Part shown: positions 16,720 to 24,736 of the stretch, in pieces
How the letters are laid out: each line of letters begins with the position of its first letter
Position numbering within the stretch: the stretch's first letter is position 1
Source: Blastomonas fulva
GTDB taxonomy: Bacteria; Pseudomonadota; Alphaproteobacteria; Sphingomonadales; Sphingomonadaceae
Direction: 5' to 3'
DNA length: 64,000 bases
NCBI RefSeq assembly: GCF_003431825.1
Contig: NZ_CP020083.1
Coordinates: 2,394,501 to 2,458,500, forward strand
Notes under the pieces: model-generated
What the model was told of the DNA's origin: nothing
What the model saw: the letters and a program-made list of their open reading frames with translations, nothing else
Database searches by the model: none
Translations under genes and position numbers: made by a program

Positions 16720-16755
16720 AACGGGGCCACCCGCGCATGTGCGGATGGCCCCGTT
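16720..16755 (-). terminator. Rho-independent terminator of the 16782-17684 gene
   Basis: On the minus strand a stem AACGGGGCCA/TGGCCCCGTT, extended inward by CCGC/GCGG, is followed by TTTTG. It begins 26 bases after the stop codon at 16782. A strong stem with a short T-run. Confidence 0.85.
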
Positions 16756-16781
16756 CTTACGTGTTCAGCTCCTGGCCGGGA

Positions 16782-17684
16782 TCAGCGGCGGATGCGGGCG
16801 CGGTTTTCCAGATCGGTCAGACGACGCTCGACATAGGCACGCTCGTCCGCGGTGGCGTTCATGCGGGCATAGGCCGCTTCCAGCCGCGAGATATCCTCAT
16901 GCTCGACCCGAAGCTGTGCCTGCGCGCTGGCCGACAGGCCGCTCGAGGGCAGGGCGCGGGCGATCGCATCGAGGCGTGCACGCGGGGTCTGCGTGGTGTT
17001 GCCGCCGCCGCTGTTGACCATGTCGCCAACCCGCGCATCGAGCGCTTCGAGCCTGGTGTACAGGTCGTCGCGCTCCTGCTCGGTTACCCGGCCATCGCGC
17101 AGATAGTTCGCTTCGGTGCGGACAAGCGATGCATAATCGGTCTTGAGCCGGGCACCTGCCACGCGCGTGATGCGGCGCGAGGACACCTGCGCATCGACGC
17201 GCTGGTAGAATTCGCTCTGGCCATCGGCGATCGAGATGCCGATGTCGTTGCCCGGGTCATTGGCATAGCCGCCATCGGTGATCACCTGGGTCAGCTCGGT
17301 ATAGCGTTCCGCAAGCTCGGCCTGCTCCTGCCGCGTGAAGCGGCGATCGGCGCCGTAGCGCGCTTCGAGCTGGACCAGATCGTAATAGTCGGACTTGAGC
17401 TGCGCGCCGGTGCGTTGGTCGATGGTGCGCGCGCGCACCTCGGAATCGATCCGGCTTTCGAACTGTCCGCGCTGCGTCGCCAGCGGGGTGCGGCCCAGCG
17501 ACCATTGTGCCTCGATCGAGCCTGTCGATCCGGTGCGATCACCGAACAGCGCGCCGAAGATCGAGTTCAGACGCTCCTGCTGGCGCGAAGGCTGCTGATC
17601 GTTGGTGGTGTTGGTCTGCGCAAAGGCCGCGCTGCTGCTCAGCATTAGGGCAGCGGCGGCGGTAGCGGTATAGAATGACTTCAT
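16782..17684 (-). CDS. Exported protein with three internal helical repeats, function unknown
   Basis: 300 residues starting MKSFYTATAAAALMLSSSAAFAQ, a signal peptide cut near AFA-Q. The mature part holds three related ~85-residue units: around TIDQRTGAQLKSDYYDLVQLEARY / DRRFTRQEQAELAERY, around RITRVAGARLKTDYASLVRTEANY / DGRVTEQERDDLYTRL, and a weaker one around SASAQAQLRVEHEDISRLEAAY / NATADERAYVERRL. All are predicted helical and charged. I do not recognise the family; a periplasmic or surface role is inferred from the signal peptide. The start is set by the signal peptide (ATG 17684) rather than 17711. Confidence 0.78.
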   Translation of the reverse strand: MKSFYTATAAAALMLSSSAAFAQTNTTNDQQPSRQQERLNSIFGALFGDRTGSTGSIEAQWSLGRTPLATQRGQFESRIDSEVRARTIDQRTGAQLKSDYYDLVQLEARYGADRRFTRQEQAELAERYTELTQVITDGGYANDPGNDIGISIADGQSEFYQRVDAQVSSRRITRVAGARLKTDYASLVRTEANYLRDGRVTEQERDDLYTRLEALDARVGDMVNSGGGNTTQTPRARLDAIARALPSSGLSASAQAQLRVEHEDISRLEAAYARMNATADERAYVERRLTDLENRARIRR

Positions 17685-17771
17685 TGGGGCGATCCTTATC
17701 GGTTGGTCCACCCTGTACGTGCGACCAATGGAAGGGTTGCCTTGATGTTAACTCCGCCAGGCGGCGCTGAT

Positions 17772-18311
17772 TCAGCTGGCGAGGCCGGATTTCAACATGG
17801 TGATCACGCTGTCCTGCGAGTCGACGAGGGCCAGCACATGGCTGCGGGTCTGTTCGACCTGCGCGGCACCGCCCGCTTTGATCTCGCCCGCCGCTTCCTT
17901 TTCCAGCCGCGCAACATACAGGACTTCCAGATCCCCCAGCAGCTGGGTGAGCTCGCGCCGCGGGGCATCCAGCGCGCTGATCCGGGTCTGTGCCACCGAC
18001 CAGGCTTCGCTGCCGACGCTGGCGTTCTTGGCGGCTGCTACCGCCTGCTGCGCGGCGGAGCGCGCCATAGCGAAATCAGCTTCGGCCTTGTCGGCGCGGG
18101 CCAGCAGCGCGGTCAGATCGCGCGCCAGTGCGGGGTCGGTGACGGATTCGATCGGCGGGGGCGGGGCCTTGGCCTCGGCCTGCCGGTCGCGCAGCTCGAC
18201 ATCGCGCCGCGCCAGCGAGGGGCGATCGGCCATCGGTTCGAGGCAGCCGCCCAGCAGGGCAGTGAGGCTGAGCGAGAGCGACAGCAGCGAGGAGGAGGCA
18301 ACATGTTTCAT
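17772..18311 (-). CDS. Hypothetical lipoprotein with helical domain
   Basis: 179 residues from ATG 18311. MKHVASSSLLSLSLSLTALLGGC is a lipoprotein signal with lipobox LGGC. The rest is Ala/Glu/Arg-rich and predicted helical (LTALLARADKAEADFAMARSAAQQAVAAAK), suggesting a coiled-coil periplasmic protein. No recognised family. It lies 87 bases upstream of the exported repeat protein on the same strand, and the two may form a small operon ended by the terminator at 16720-16755. The ribosome binding site is weak. Confidence 0.72.
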   Translation of the reverse strand: MKHVASSSLLSLSLSLTALLGGCLEPMADRPSLARRDVELRDRQAEAKAPPPPIESVTDPALARDLTALLARADKAEADFAMARSAAQQAVAAAKNASVGSEAWSVAQTRISALDAPRRELTQLLGDLEVLYVARLEKEAAGEIKAGGAAQVEQTRSHVLALVDSQDSVITMLKSGLAS

Positions 18312-18612
18312 GGCCAATCCATCTACGGGAGGCGAGGGCGTGTCGCAATGCTTATGGGCTTGTCATCCTGGCGGACTCAGGGCTAAGAGAGCGTCGATTG
18401 TCAGGTGGGCAACGGCCAAAAAAGCCGCTGCCATGGTTGACAGCCCCGGCAGTTTCACCTAACGGGCATGGCTTTCCGGCGCGGGACATCCCGTCGCAGG
18501 GCAGCGGTTTTCACTCTGCTGATTCGGTTCTGGCAACAGTCGGGTCAAAGGTTTGGATATCGCAAATTGCGTGCCCGGAACCGATTTGAAGCAAACAGAA
18601 ACGAGACAACCC
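18312..18612. other. Divergent control region between the lipoprotein gene and rplU
   Basis: 301 bases with no supportable gene. It must hold the rplU-rpmA promoter and the leader upstream of the rplU ATG. I looked for a tRNA and for a ribosomal-protein leader structure and could not support either. Confidence 0.5.
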
Positions 18613-19080
18613 ATGTTCGCTATCGTGCGCACAGGCGGCAAGCAGTATCGCGTTGCAGCCGGAGATAAAATCGCAGTGGAAAAGCTGGCCGGAGAGGCTG
18701 GCGACGTCATCGCATTGAGTGACGTTCTGCTCGCCGGCGACGGTGGCGAATCCAAGGATCTGGCCGGTGTGGTCGTCTCTGCCGAGATCATCGCGCAGGC
18801 GAAGGCCGACAAGGTCGTGATCTTCAAGAAGAAGCGTCGCCACAACTATCGTCGCAAGCTCGGCCATCGCCAGCAGCACACGATCCTGCGCATTCTGGGC
18901 GTTGGCGAAGCAGTGAAGGCAGCGCCTAAGAAGGCCGCCGCCAAGACCGAAGCACCGGTGGAAGCCGCTGCAGACGCACCCGCCGCTGAGGCTGCTCCCA
19001 AAAAGGCTCCGGCCAAGAAGGCAGCACCGAAGAAGGCCGCCGCCAAGCCCGAAGCCGATTCGTCGGCCGACAACGCCTGA
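18613..19080 (+). CDS. rplU: 50S ribosomal protein L21 with C-terminal Ala/Lys extension
   Basis: 155 residues starting [20 protein letters not shown], the conserved L21 start; the core ends near [12 protein letters not shown] (residue about 100). Typical L21 is about 103 residues, so some 50 extra residues form a tail of AAPKKAAAK- and [15 protein letters not shown] repeats. L21 binds 23S rRNA in the large subunit. The tail is lysine-rich and probably disordered, as in several alphaproteobacterial ribosomal proteins. rpmA follows 27 bases downstream. The start at 18613 replaces an upstream in-frame start that adds 20 non-family residues. Confidence 0.97.
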   Translation: MFAIVRTGGKQYRVAAGDKIAVEKLAGEAGDVIALSDVLLAGDGGESKDLAGVVVSAEIIAQAKADKVVIFKKKRRHNYRRKLGHRQQHTILRILGVGEAVKAAPKKAAAKTEAPVEAAADAPAAEAAPKKAPAKKAAPKKAAAKPEADSSADNA

Positions 19081-19107
19081 TAGCGCGCGCACAAGGAGTT
19101 TTGAAAA

Positions 19108-19383
19108 ATGGCACATAAGAAAGCTGGCGGTTCGTCGCGCAACGGTCGTGATTCCGCAGGTCGCCGTCTTGGCGTGAAGAAGTTCGGTGGCGAGCCGGTG
19201 ATTGGTGGCAACATCATTATCCGCCAGCGCGGAACCAAGGTCTATGCCGGCGCCAATGTCGGCATGGGCAAGGACCATACCCTGTTTGCGCTCACCGAAG
19301 GCCGCGTGAAGTTTCACGAAGGCCGCCTTGGCCGCAAATATGTATCGGTCGTGGCCGAAGCCATGGCGATGGCCGCCGAATAA
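19108..19383 (+). CDS. rpmA: 50S ribosomal protein L27
   Basis: 91 residues with the classical start [28 protein letters not shown] and [24 protein letters not shown]. The N-terminal tail of L27 reaches the peptidyl-transferase centre. No cleavable N-terminal extension of the Firmicutes type is present. AAGGAG precedes the ATG. The rplU-rpmA operon ends at the strong terminator at 19455-19489. Confidence 0.99.
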   Translation: MAHKKAGGSSRNGRDSAGRRLGVKKFGGEPVIGGNIIIRQRGTKVYAGANVGMGKDHTLFALTEGRVKFHEGRLGRKYVSVVAEAMAMAAE

Positions 19384-19454
19384 CGGACGATCGATGACGG
19401 GTCGTCCTTCACAGGGATGACCCCGGCCGGTGCCGAGCACCGGACCAGATGACA

Positions 19455-19489
19455 GGGAGATGGGGTCCGTCCCATCTCCCTTTCTTTTT
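19455..19489 (+). terminator. Rho-independent terminator of rplU-rpmA
   Basis: A perfect 10-bp stem GGGAGATGGG/CCCATCTCCC with a six-base loop, followed directly by TTTCTTTTT. This is the clearest intrinsic terminator in the window, 72 bases after the rpmA stop. Confidence 0.95.
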
Positions 19490-19564
19490 GTCTCCCTGTC
19501 ACGGCTTTGACTCGAGCCTGTCACCTTCGGGTGGCATGGGCGCGGGTAACACAGGAGAGACATA

Positions 19565-20104
19565 ATGTTTGCAAGAACGCAAAGATTGTTGCTGCGGCCA
19601 GTCTGGCCCGAAGATGCCGAAGGCCTGTTCGCGGCGCTGAACGATCAGGGAATCGTGTGCAATCTCGCCCGCGCGCCCTGGCCCTATTCGCGCGAAGACG
19701 CGCAGGCCTTCGCCGCGCGCACCCAGGATCCCCGCTATCCGCACTTCCTGCTCACTTTGCCGGGCGATGCCGGGCAGACGCTGGTCGGCAGCTGCGGCCT
19801 TGGGGAACGCGATGGCGAGGCAGAGCTCGGCTACTGGATCGCGCGGGAGCATTGGGGGCAGGGTTATGCCACCGAGGCGGCGCGCGCGGTCATCGCCAAC
19901 GCCTGGATGCTGGGCCACCGGCGTCTGGTCGCCAGCCATTATATCGACAATCCAGCGTCTGGCGCGGTGCTGCGGCGGCTTGGCTTCCGTCCCACCGGCA
20001 TCACCCGCCCGCGCTTCAGCGCAGGCCGGGGCTATGACGCGATGGCGAGCGAATATGCTCTGGAAAGCGACATGGCGGAGGTGGAACGACCGCTGGCGGC
20101 GTGA
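19565..20104 (+). CDS. GNAT-family N-acetyltransferase (RimJ/RimL-like)
   Basis: 179 residues. RTQRLLLRPVWPEDAEGLFAALND opens the fold; LGERDGEAELGYWIAREHWGQGYATEAARAVI holds the acetyl-CoA-binding loop (REHWGQGYA). It belongs to the RimJ/RimL-type branch. GGAGAGAC precedes the ATG. A GNAT gene after rpmA, before obgE, is common in alphaproteobacteria; here the GNAT is kept but obgE is not adjacent. Target unknown. Confidence 0.9.
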   Translation: MFARTQRLLLRPVWPEDAEGLFAALNDQGIVCNLARAPWPYSREDAQAFAARTQDPRYPHFLLTLPGDAGQTLVGSCGLGERDGEAELGYWIAREHWGQGYATEAARAVIANAWMLGHRRLVASHYIDNPASGAVLRRLGFRPTGITRPRFSAGRGYDAMASEYALESDMAEVERPLAA

Positions 20105-20112
20105 AGGTTAAT

Positions 20113-20140
20113 TCTCCCCTCCCGCAAGAGGGAGGGGAGA
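20113..20140. terminator. Bidirectional hairpin between convergent genes
   Basis: An 11-bp perfect stem TCTCCCCTCCC/GGGAGGGGAGA with a six-base loop lies between the stop of the GNAT gene (20104) and the stop of the opposing SPOR gene (20158). No long T-run, but the position between convergent genes supports a terminator role in both directions. Confidence 0.65.
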
Positions 20141-20157
20141 GGTAATGGGGTAACCCC

Positions 20158-21369
20158 CTATTTCTTCACTGCAAAGCAGGCCTGGCCGGATTTCGCGACG
20201 CTGTCGCAGGCCTTTTTCGCGGCGGCCTGGGTGGCGAAGGGGCCTGCCTGCAGCCGGGTGACCGCGCCGGCCTTGACCAGATAGGGCTGCAATCCGCTGA
20301 GCGCGGCGTTCTGGCGTTCGAGGCCGGACCACAGGCCACGTGCGCGGCCTTCGTCGCTGAACGCGCCAAGCTGGATACGCCAGTCACCGCTCGCGGCGAC
20401 GGCAGGCGCGGCGCTTGCGGCAGCAACAGGAGCGGCAACCGGTGCCCTGGCGGGCGCCTGGGCTGGCATCGAGGCCGGTGCGGTGGCCCGCGGCGCCGGG
20501 GCCGAGGTCGAGCCCGAAGGCGCACCCATGGTTGCGAAGTCCACGCCCGCGCTGGCAGCCGTGCCGGTCGGGCTGGAGGGGATGGCAGGGATCACCGAGC
20601 CGTTGACATTGGAGGGCGGCAGGCTGGTGGTCTGGATGGTCGAGCTCGATCCGGGCTTGCGCCGGTTTGGCGCGGCGGTCGGGCCCGCTGCTGCCATCAC
20701 CGGTTTTGCGCTCGAGGTGGCTCCAGTGGCGGGATCGATGCCGAGCCCGGCAGCGGCGCCCGCGAGCTTCTGACGCTCGGCTGTGGCTTCGCGCTCAAGC
20801 TGGGCTGCAAGCTGCGTGCCCTTGGTGCGATCGGCAAGCGGGATGTACTTGTCCATCGTTGCCAGGCTGCGCGAGGCCTGGGGCAGGCCCTGCGCCGAAG
20901 CGCGGGTCATCAGCGCATAGGCGCGCACCCAGTCCTTCTCGGCGATATCGCCGTTGAACATCGCGGTACCCAGAACATATTGCGCGCGGGGCTCACCCCT
21001 GGCGGATGAGGCGCGGATATAGGGCATCGCCTCGTCGCGGCGGTTGTCCTGAAACAGCACCAGGCCGTAATTGTCCGCTGCCTGGATATGACCGCGATCG
21101 GCGGCCTTCTTGTACCAGCTTTCGGCGAGCTTCAGGTCCATCGGCACGCCGCGGCCCAATTTGTACGCCTGGCCCAGGTTGAACTGGGCATCGGGGTCGC
21201 CCTTGGCTGCGGGATCGCGCCATTCGGTGACGGCCTTGTCGAATTCGCCGCGCTCCCACGCATCGACCCCGGCCTTGACGTCGGCGAGCGCGGGCGTCGC
21301 CGTCCCCATCGCCAGCAGGGCGGTCGCCAGCATCAGGCGGGTGCGCGAAAATTTTGTGGAATGTGCCAT
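20158..21369 (-). CDS. Sel1-repeat / SPOR-domain periplasmic protein
   Basis: 403 residues from ATG 21369 (MAHSTKFSRTRLMLATALLAMGTATPALA), a signal peptide with ALA cleavage. Several Sel1-like TPR units follow (GDPDAQFNLGQAYKLGRGVPMDLKLAESWYKKAADRG, GEPRAQYVLGTAMFNGDIAEKD). After a Pro/Ala/Ser-rich linker, a C-terminal SPOR domain (GDWRIQLGAFSDEGRARGLWSGL ... KSGQACFAVKK) closes the protein. SPOR domains bind denuded peptidoglycan at the septum, so a cell-envelope or division role is likely. It is divergent from the ParA gene, and a second SPOR protein lies at 23139. Confidence 0.9.
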   Translation of the reverse strand: MAHSTKFSRTRLMLATALLAMGTATPALADVKAGVDAWERGEFDKAVTEWRDPAAKGDPDAQFNLGQAYKLGRGVPMDLKLAESWYKKAADRGHIQAADNYGLVLFQDNRRDEAMPYIRASSARGEPRAQYVLGTAMFNGDIAEKDWVRAYALMTRASAQGLPQASRSLATMDKYIPLADRTKGTQLAAQLEREATAERQKLAGAAAGLGIDPATGATSSAKPVMAAAGPTAAPNRRKPGSSSTIQTTSLPPSNVNGSVIPAIPSSPTGTAASAGVDFATMGAPSGSTSAPAPRATAPASMPAQAPARAPVAAPVAAASAAPAVAASGDWRIQLGAFSDEGRARGLWSGLERQNAALSGLQPYLVKAGAVTRLQAGPFATQAAAKKACDSVAKSGQACFAVKK

Positions 21370-21636
21370 GCGGGTCTTGCTCCATCGCATATGGTAAAGC
21401 CTCGGTTCGACCATATCAGGCCGGTTTTGCGCGGCAAGCGGGGCTTACCGGTCGTTACATGCGTAAATCGCTATACCTAACGACATATTAGCAAAGCGTT
21501 GATGACGCGATCAACCCGCACAAATGCGGCAGTATCCGGCAACTGCCCTATTCCGGCACAGCGCAGCGTTAACCCAAAATTAGGTGCCCCAGGCGCATTT
21601 TCACCCCTGACCGATTGGACCGAATAGGGGGTTTGA

Positions 21637-22353
21637 GTGCGCGTACTCGCTTTGGCATCTCAAAAAGGAGGATCCGGCAAGACGACCTTGTCGGGTCATC
21701 TCGCCGTGCAGGCGCAGCTGGCAGGCGATGGCCCGGTGGTGCTGATCGATATCGATCCGCAAGGTTCGCTGGCCGACTGGTGGAACGAGCGCGAGCCCGA
21801 ATATCCGGCATTCGCGCAGACCACCGTGGCGCGCCTTCCCGCTGACCTCTCGATCCTGCGCCAGCAGGGGTTCAAGCTCGCGGTCATCGATACTCCGCCT
21901 GCGATCACCATGGCGATCCAGTCGGTGATCTCGGTCGCCGAGCTGATCGTGGTGCCGACCCGGCCCAGCCCGCACGATTTGCGCGCCGTGGGCGCGACCG
22001 TCGATCTTTGCGAGCGTGCGGGCAAGCCGCTGATCTTCGTCGTCAACGCCGCCACGCCCAAGGCCCGGATCACGTCCGAGGCCGCCGTCGCGCTGTCGCA
22101 GCACGGCACCGTCGCGCCGACGACGCTGCACCACCGCACCGATTTTGCCGCCTCGATGATCGACGGCCGCACCGTGATGGAGGTCGATCCCAACGGCAAG
22201 TCCGCCGCCGAGGTGCGCGCGCTGTGGACCTATATCTCCGACCGGCTCGAGAAGAACTTCCGCCGCACGGTTTTTGCCGTGCCCAATGCACCCGTGATCC
22301 CCGGTGCCATCCGCCCGATGGGTGGCTTCGGTCGCCGCGTGGCGGGATCGTAA
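21637..22353 (+). CDS. ParA-family ATPase
   Basis: 238 residues with a GTG start (VRVLALASQKGGSGKTTLSGHLA) behind AGGGGG. The deviant Walker A is KGGSGKTT, Walker A' is VLIDIDPQGSLADWW, and Walker B is LAVIDTPPAI. This is the short ParA/Soj-like class that moves or positions cargo on the nucleoid. No ParB or parS is seen; instead the next gene encodes a protein with a ribbon-helix-helix-like C-terminus, resembling ParA/ParG-type partnering. With the SPOR proteins on both sides, a role in positioning envelope or division machinery is plausible but unproven. Chromosomal parAB should be elsewhere. Confidence 0.88.
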   Translation: MRVLALASQKGGSGKTTLSGHLAVQAQLAGDGPVVLIDIDPQGSLADWWNEREPEYPAFAQTTVARLPADLSILRQQGFKLAVIDTPPAITMAIQSVISVAELIVVPTRPSPHDLRAVGATVDLCERAGKPLIFVVNAATPKARITSEAAVALSQHGTVAPTTLHHRTDFAASMIDGRTVMEVDPNGKSAAEVRALWTYISDRLEKNFRRTVFAVPNAPVIPGAIRPMGGFGRRVAGS

Positions 22354-22371
22354 GCGAGCACGGGGGCAAGG

Positions 22372-23097
22372 ATGAGCTTTATGGCCGAACCCAAACCGAT
22401 CGCGTCGCTTTCGTCCGGTCTGCTGGCGCGCAAGGGCGCCGCGCGCCCTGCCATGCGCCGCCAGGGGCTGGAAGGACTGGGCCAGATGGGCGGCATGCTG
22501 TCGCAGTCGCGCCCGGATGACGACTATACCGGACAGGACGATCTGGGCTGGAACGACATGGGCTATGATGTCGATCCGGCGCATGACGAGCATGCTCCAG
22601 ATTATGGCAATCTGCTGGCAGGCGCGATCCCTGATGCGCCGGCTGCGAATGTCGCCGATCATGCCGCGGCAGTTGCTGCCGATGCGATGGCCCGGCCTTT
22701 GGTGCCCATCGTGCCTGATGTGGTGCGCCAACAGGCAGAGATTGCCGAGCGCATGACAGAGCCGGTCGCCGAAATGCCGGTCGAGCCCGAAGCCCAGGCT
22801 GAAGCCCAGACTGAAGCCGTGATCGAACAGCTCGAAGCTCCGGCCCAGGTGCTGTCGGTGCGCAAGCGCAAGGTGGCGGTCCCGGTGGATGCGGTCATCG
22901 CTGCGGTTCCGGCGGGTCGCCGCGCGGCCTTCACCCTGCGGCTAGACGCCGACCGCCATCTCAAGCTTCGGCTTGCCAGCGCGGTGACCGGCCAGTCGGC
23001 GCAGCAGCTGCTGACCGCGGCACTTGACGAATTGTTAACCAAAATACCCGAGATAGAGGACCTGGCTGGTCGCGTGCCGCGATCGGCAGGGCGTTGA
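22372..23097 (+). CDS. Protein with C-terminal ribbon-helix-helix-like domain, likely ParA partner
   Basis: 241 residues. The first 170 are acidic, Pro/Ala-rich and poorly conserved in appearance (MSFMAEPKPIASLSSGLLARKG at the start, VEPEAQAEAQTEAVIEQLEAP later). The last 55, RRAAFTLRLDADRHLKLRLA / TGQSAQQLLTAALDELL, have the beta-strand plus two-helix pattern of ribbon-helix-helix DNA-binding proteins. It follows the ParA gene by 18 bases and its end overlaps the frame of the next gene. A DNA-binding adaptor for the ParA is the best reading; it could instead be an autoregulator. Family not recognised over the full length. Confidence 0.72.
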   Translation: MSFMAEPKPIASLSSGLLARKGAARPAMRRQGLEGLGQMGGMLSQSRPDDDYTGQDDLGWNDMGYDVDPAHDEHAPDYGNLLAGAIPDAPAANVADHAAAVAADAMARPLVPIVPDVVRQQAEIAERMTEPVAEMPVEPEAQAEAQTEAVIEQLEAPAQVLSVRKRKVAVPVDAVIAAVPAGRRAAFTLRLDADRHLKLRLASAVTGQSAQQLLTAALDELLTKIPEIEDLAGRVPRSAGR

Positions 23098-23138
23098 AAC
23101 TGATGAGCGGGTCGGGCCTGGCAAAGAGGGAAATGGCT

Positions 23139-24605
23139 ATGACGAGCGGAACGAAGATGAACAGGGCACTGATGCTGAAACTGGCCGCATCGACCATTCT
23201 GGTCGGCAGCGTGCTGGTAAGCTGCTCGGCAAGCTCTGGCGGCGGCCGTCCGCAAAGCCTGTCCAGCAACGCCCAGAAGGCGCTTGACGCCGGCAAGCCC
23301 GAAAAGGCGCTGGCCAAGGCGGAAGCTGCCGTCGCGCTCGATCCCCGCAACGCCGATCTGCGCACGATGCTGGCGCAGGCCTATCTTGCCAACGGTCGGT
23401 TTTCCTCGGCGCGCCAGAGCCTTGACGATGCACTCGCGCTGGGCGACCAGAGCGCGCGCACGGTGATCAGCCTGGCGCTGATGCATGTTGCCGAAGGTCG
23501 CGGCCAGGCGGCGCAGGCGTTGCTGCGCGAACATCGTGATAGCATTCCCGCCAGCGATTATGGCCTGGCGATGGCACTGGCCGGAGACACCGCGCTCGGC
23601 GTCGACGTGCTCTCCGACCAGATCCGCAGCGGCGATAGCTCTTCCAAGGTCCGCCAGAACCTCGCTTTTGCCTATGCCCTTGATGGCCGCTGGCGCGAGG
23701 CGCAGCTGATGGTCGGACAGGATCTCGACCCCAAGGTCGCGCAGGAGCGCATCACCGAATGGGCGCGCATGGCGCACCCGCAGGCGCATGTTCAGCGCGT
23801 CGCATCGGTGCTGGGCGTTAGCCCGGTCGAATTTGACCCCGGTCAGCCGGTGCAGCTGGCGCTCTCCGCCACGCCGTCGATGGCGCAGACCGCAACCGAG
23901 ATCGGCCAGCAGGCGATGGCGCAGGCTGCGCCCGCTGCCGGTCCGATCGAACTTCCCCCGGTTCAGGACAGCCCAATGGCGCTGGCTGGCGTCGAGGCCG
24001 CACCCGCGTCCGTCTATGCCGATGCCGCGCCGGTCGTTGTGGCCGCTGCCGAACCTGCAGAACAGCCGCGCGCCATGCTGGCACCGCTGATGGTGGTGCG
24101 CGAGATCGTGCAGCCGCTCCCGGGCAATTACCGCACCAAAGCGATCCGCAAGACGCGCGACGGCAGGGTCGTTCAAGTCGCCGCGCGCACACCGATCGTC
24201 GAGCAGGAGAGCCCCGTTCGCGCGGCTGCGCCAACGGTGGTCGCTGCCAAGGTTGTGGCTCCCAAAGCCGCCCAATCGCCTGCAGTCTTCCAGAAGGCCA
24301 GCTTCGCTCCGGTCAGCGGCGGCGCGTTTGCGGTGCAACTCGGCGTGTTCTCGAATCCGGCCAACGCCAATCGTGCCTGGGCTGGCTACAGCGCCAAGCA
24401 CAAGGATCTGGCCTCGTTCTCCAAGGCTGCCGTGCCCGCCAATGTCGGCGGTCGCACCCTGCACCGTCTGACGGCCAACGGCTTTGCCGACGAAAAGAGC
24501 GCCCGTGCCATGTGCGCACAGGTCCGCTCTGCAGGGGGCGAGTGCATCATCGCCCGCGCGGTCCCGGCCAAGCCCGGCGGCACGCAGATTGCTGCACGCC
24601 GCTGA
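23139..24605 (+). CDS. TPR / SPOR-domain lipoprotein
   Basis: 488 residues from ATG 23139 (MTSGTKMNRALMLKLAASTILVGSVLVSC), a lipoprotein signal with lipobox LVSC. TPR units occupy residues about 45-210 (NAQKALDAGKPEKALAKAEAAVALDPRNADLRTMLAQAYLANGRFSSARQSLDDAL). A long Ala/Pro/Val-rich linker leads to a C-terminal SPOR domain (GGAFAVQLGVFSNPANANRAWAGYS ... AGGECIIARAV). Likely outer-membrane-anchored and septal-peptidoglycan-binding. GAGGG eight bases upstream supports this start over TTG at 23094, which would overlap the preceding gene. Third gene of the ParA operon. Confidence 0.85.
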   Translation: MTSGTKMNRALMLKLAASTILVGSVLVSCSASSGGGRPQSLSSNAQKALDAGKPEKALAKAEAAVALDPRNADLRTMLAQAYLANGRFSSARQSLDDALALGDQSARTVISLALMHVAEGRGQAAQALLREHRDSIPASDYGLAMALAGDTALGVDVLSDQIRSGDSSSKVRQNLAFAYALDGRWREAQLMVGQDLDPKVAQERITEWARMAHPQAHVQRVASVLGVSPVEFDPGQPVQLALSATPSMAQTATEIGQQAMAQAAPAAGPIELPPVQDSPMALAGVEAAPASVYADAAPVVVAAAEPAEQPRAMLAPLMVVREIVQPLPGNYRTKAIRKTRDGRVVQVAARTPIVEQESPVRAAAPTVVAAKVVAPKAAQSPAVFQKASFAPVSGGAFAVQLGVFSNPANANRAWAGYSAKHKDLASFSKAAVPANVGGRTLHRLTANGFADEKSARAMCAQVRSAGGECIIARAVPAKPGGTQIAARR

Positions 24606-24629
24606 GAGGCGGCACGTCCATTCTTGCTG

Positions 24630-24709
24630 CTATTCCCGCGCAGGCGGGAATTTAGTCTGTGTTCTGAACTCGCGCCACAAACGGGACCCCCGCTTTGGCG
24701 GGAGTAACG
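24630..24709. repeat. Dispersed intergenic palindromic repeat, copy 3 (degenerate)
   Basis: The left hairpin (ATTCCCGC/GCGGGAAT) and the right arm ACGGGACCCCCGC with GCGGGAGTAACG are recognisable. The central CCCGCTT arm is mutated to TTAGTCT, so the middle stem is lost. The oldest-looking copy, between two convergent genes. Confidence 0.8.
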
Positions 24710-24736
24710 AATCTGTGGTCTATTGGCGTTAAGCCC

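Noticed and set aside
18312..18612. A possible tRNA upstream of rplU (GTTTTCAC-like stretch around 18505-18520)
   Set aside because: No seven-base acceptor stem, no GTTCRA T-loop and no CCA-consistent end could be found.
19384..19454. GGACGA...TCGTCC inverted repeat as a second rpmA terminator
   Set aside because: Only six base pairs with a long loop and no T-run; the terminator at 19455-19489 is far stronger.
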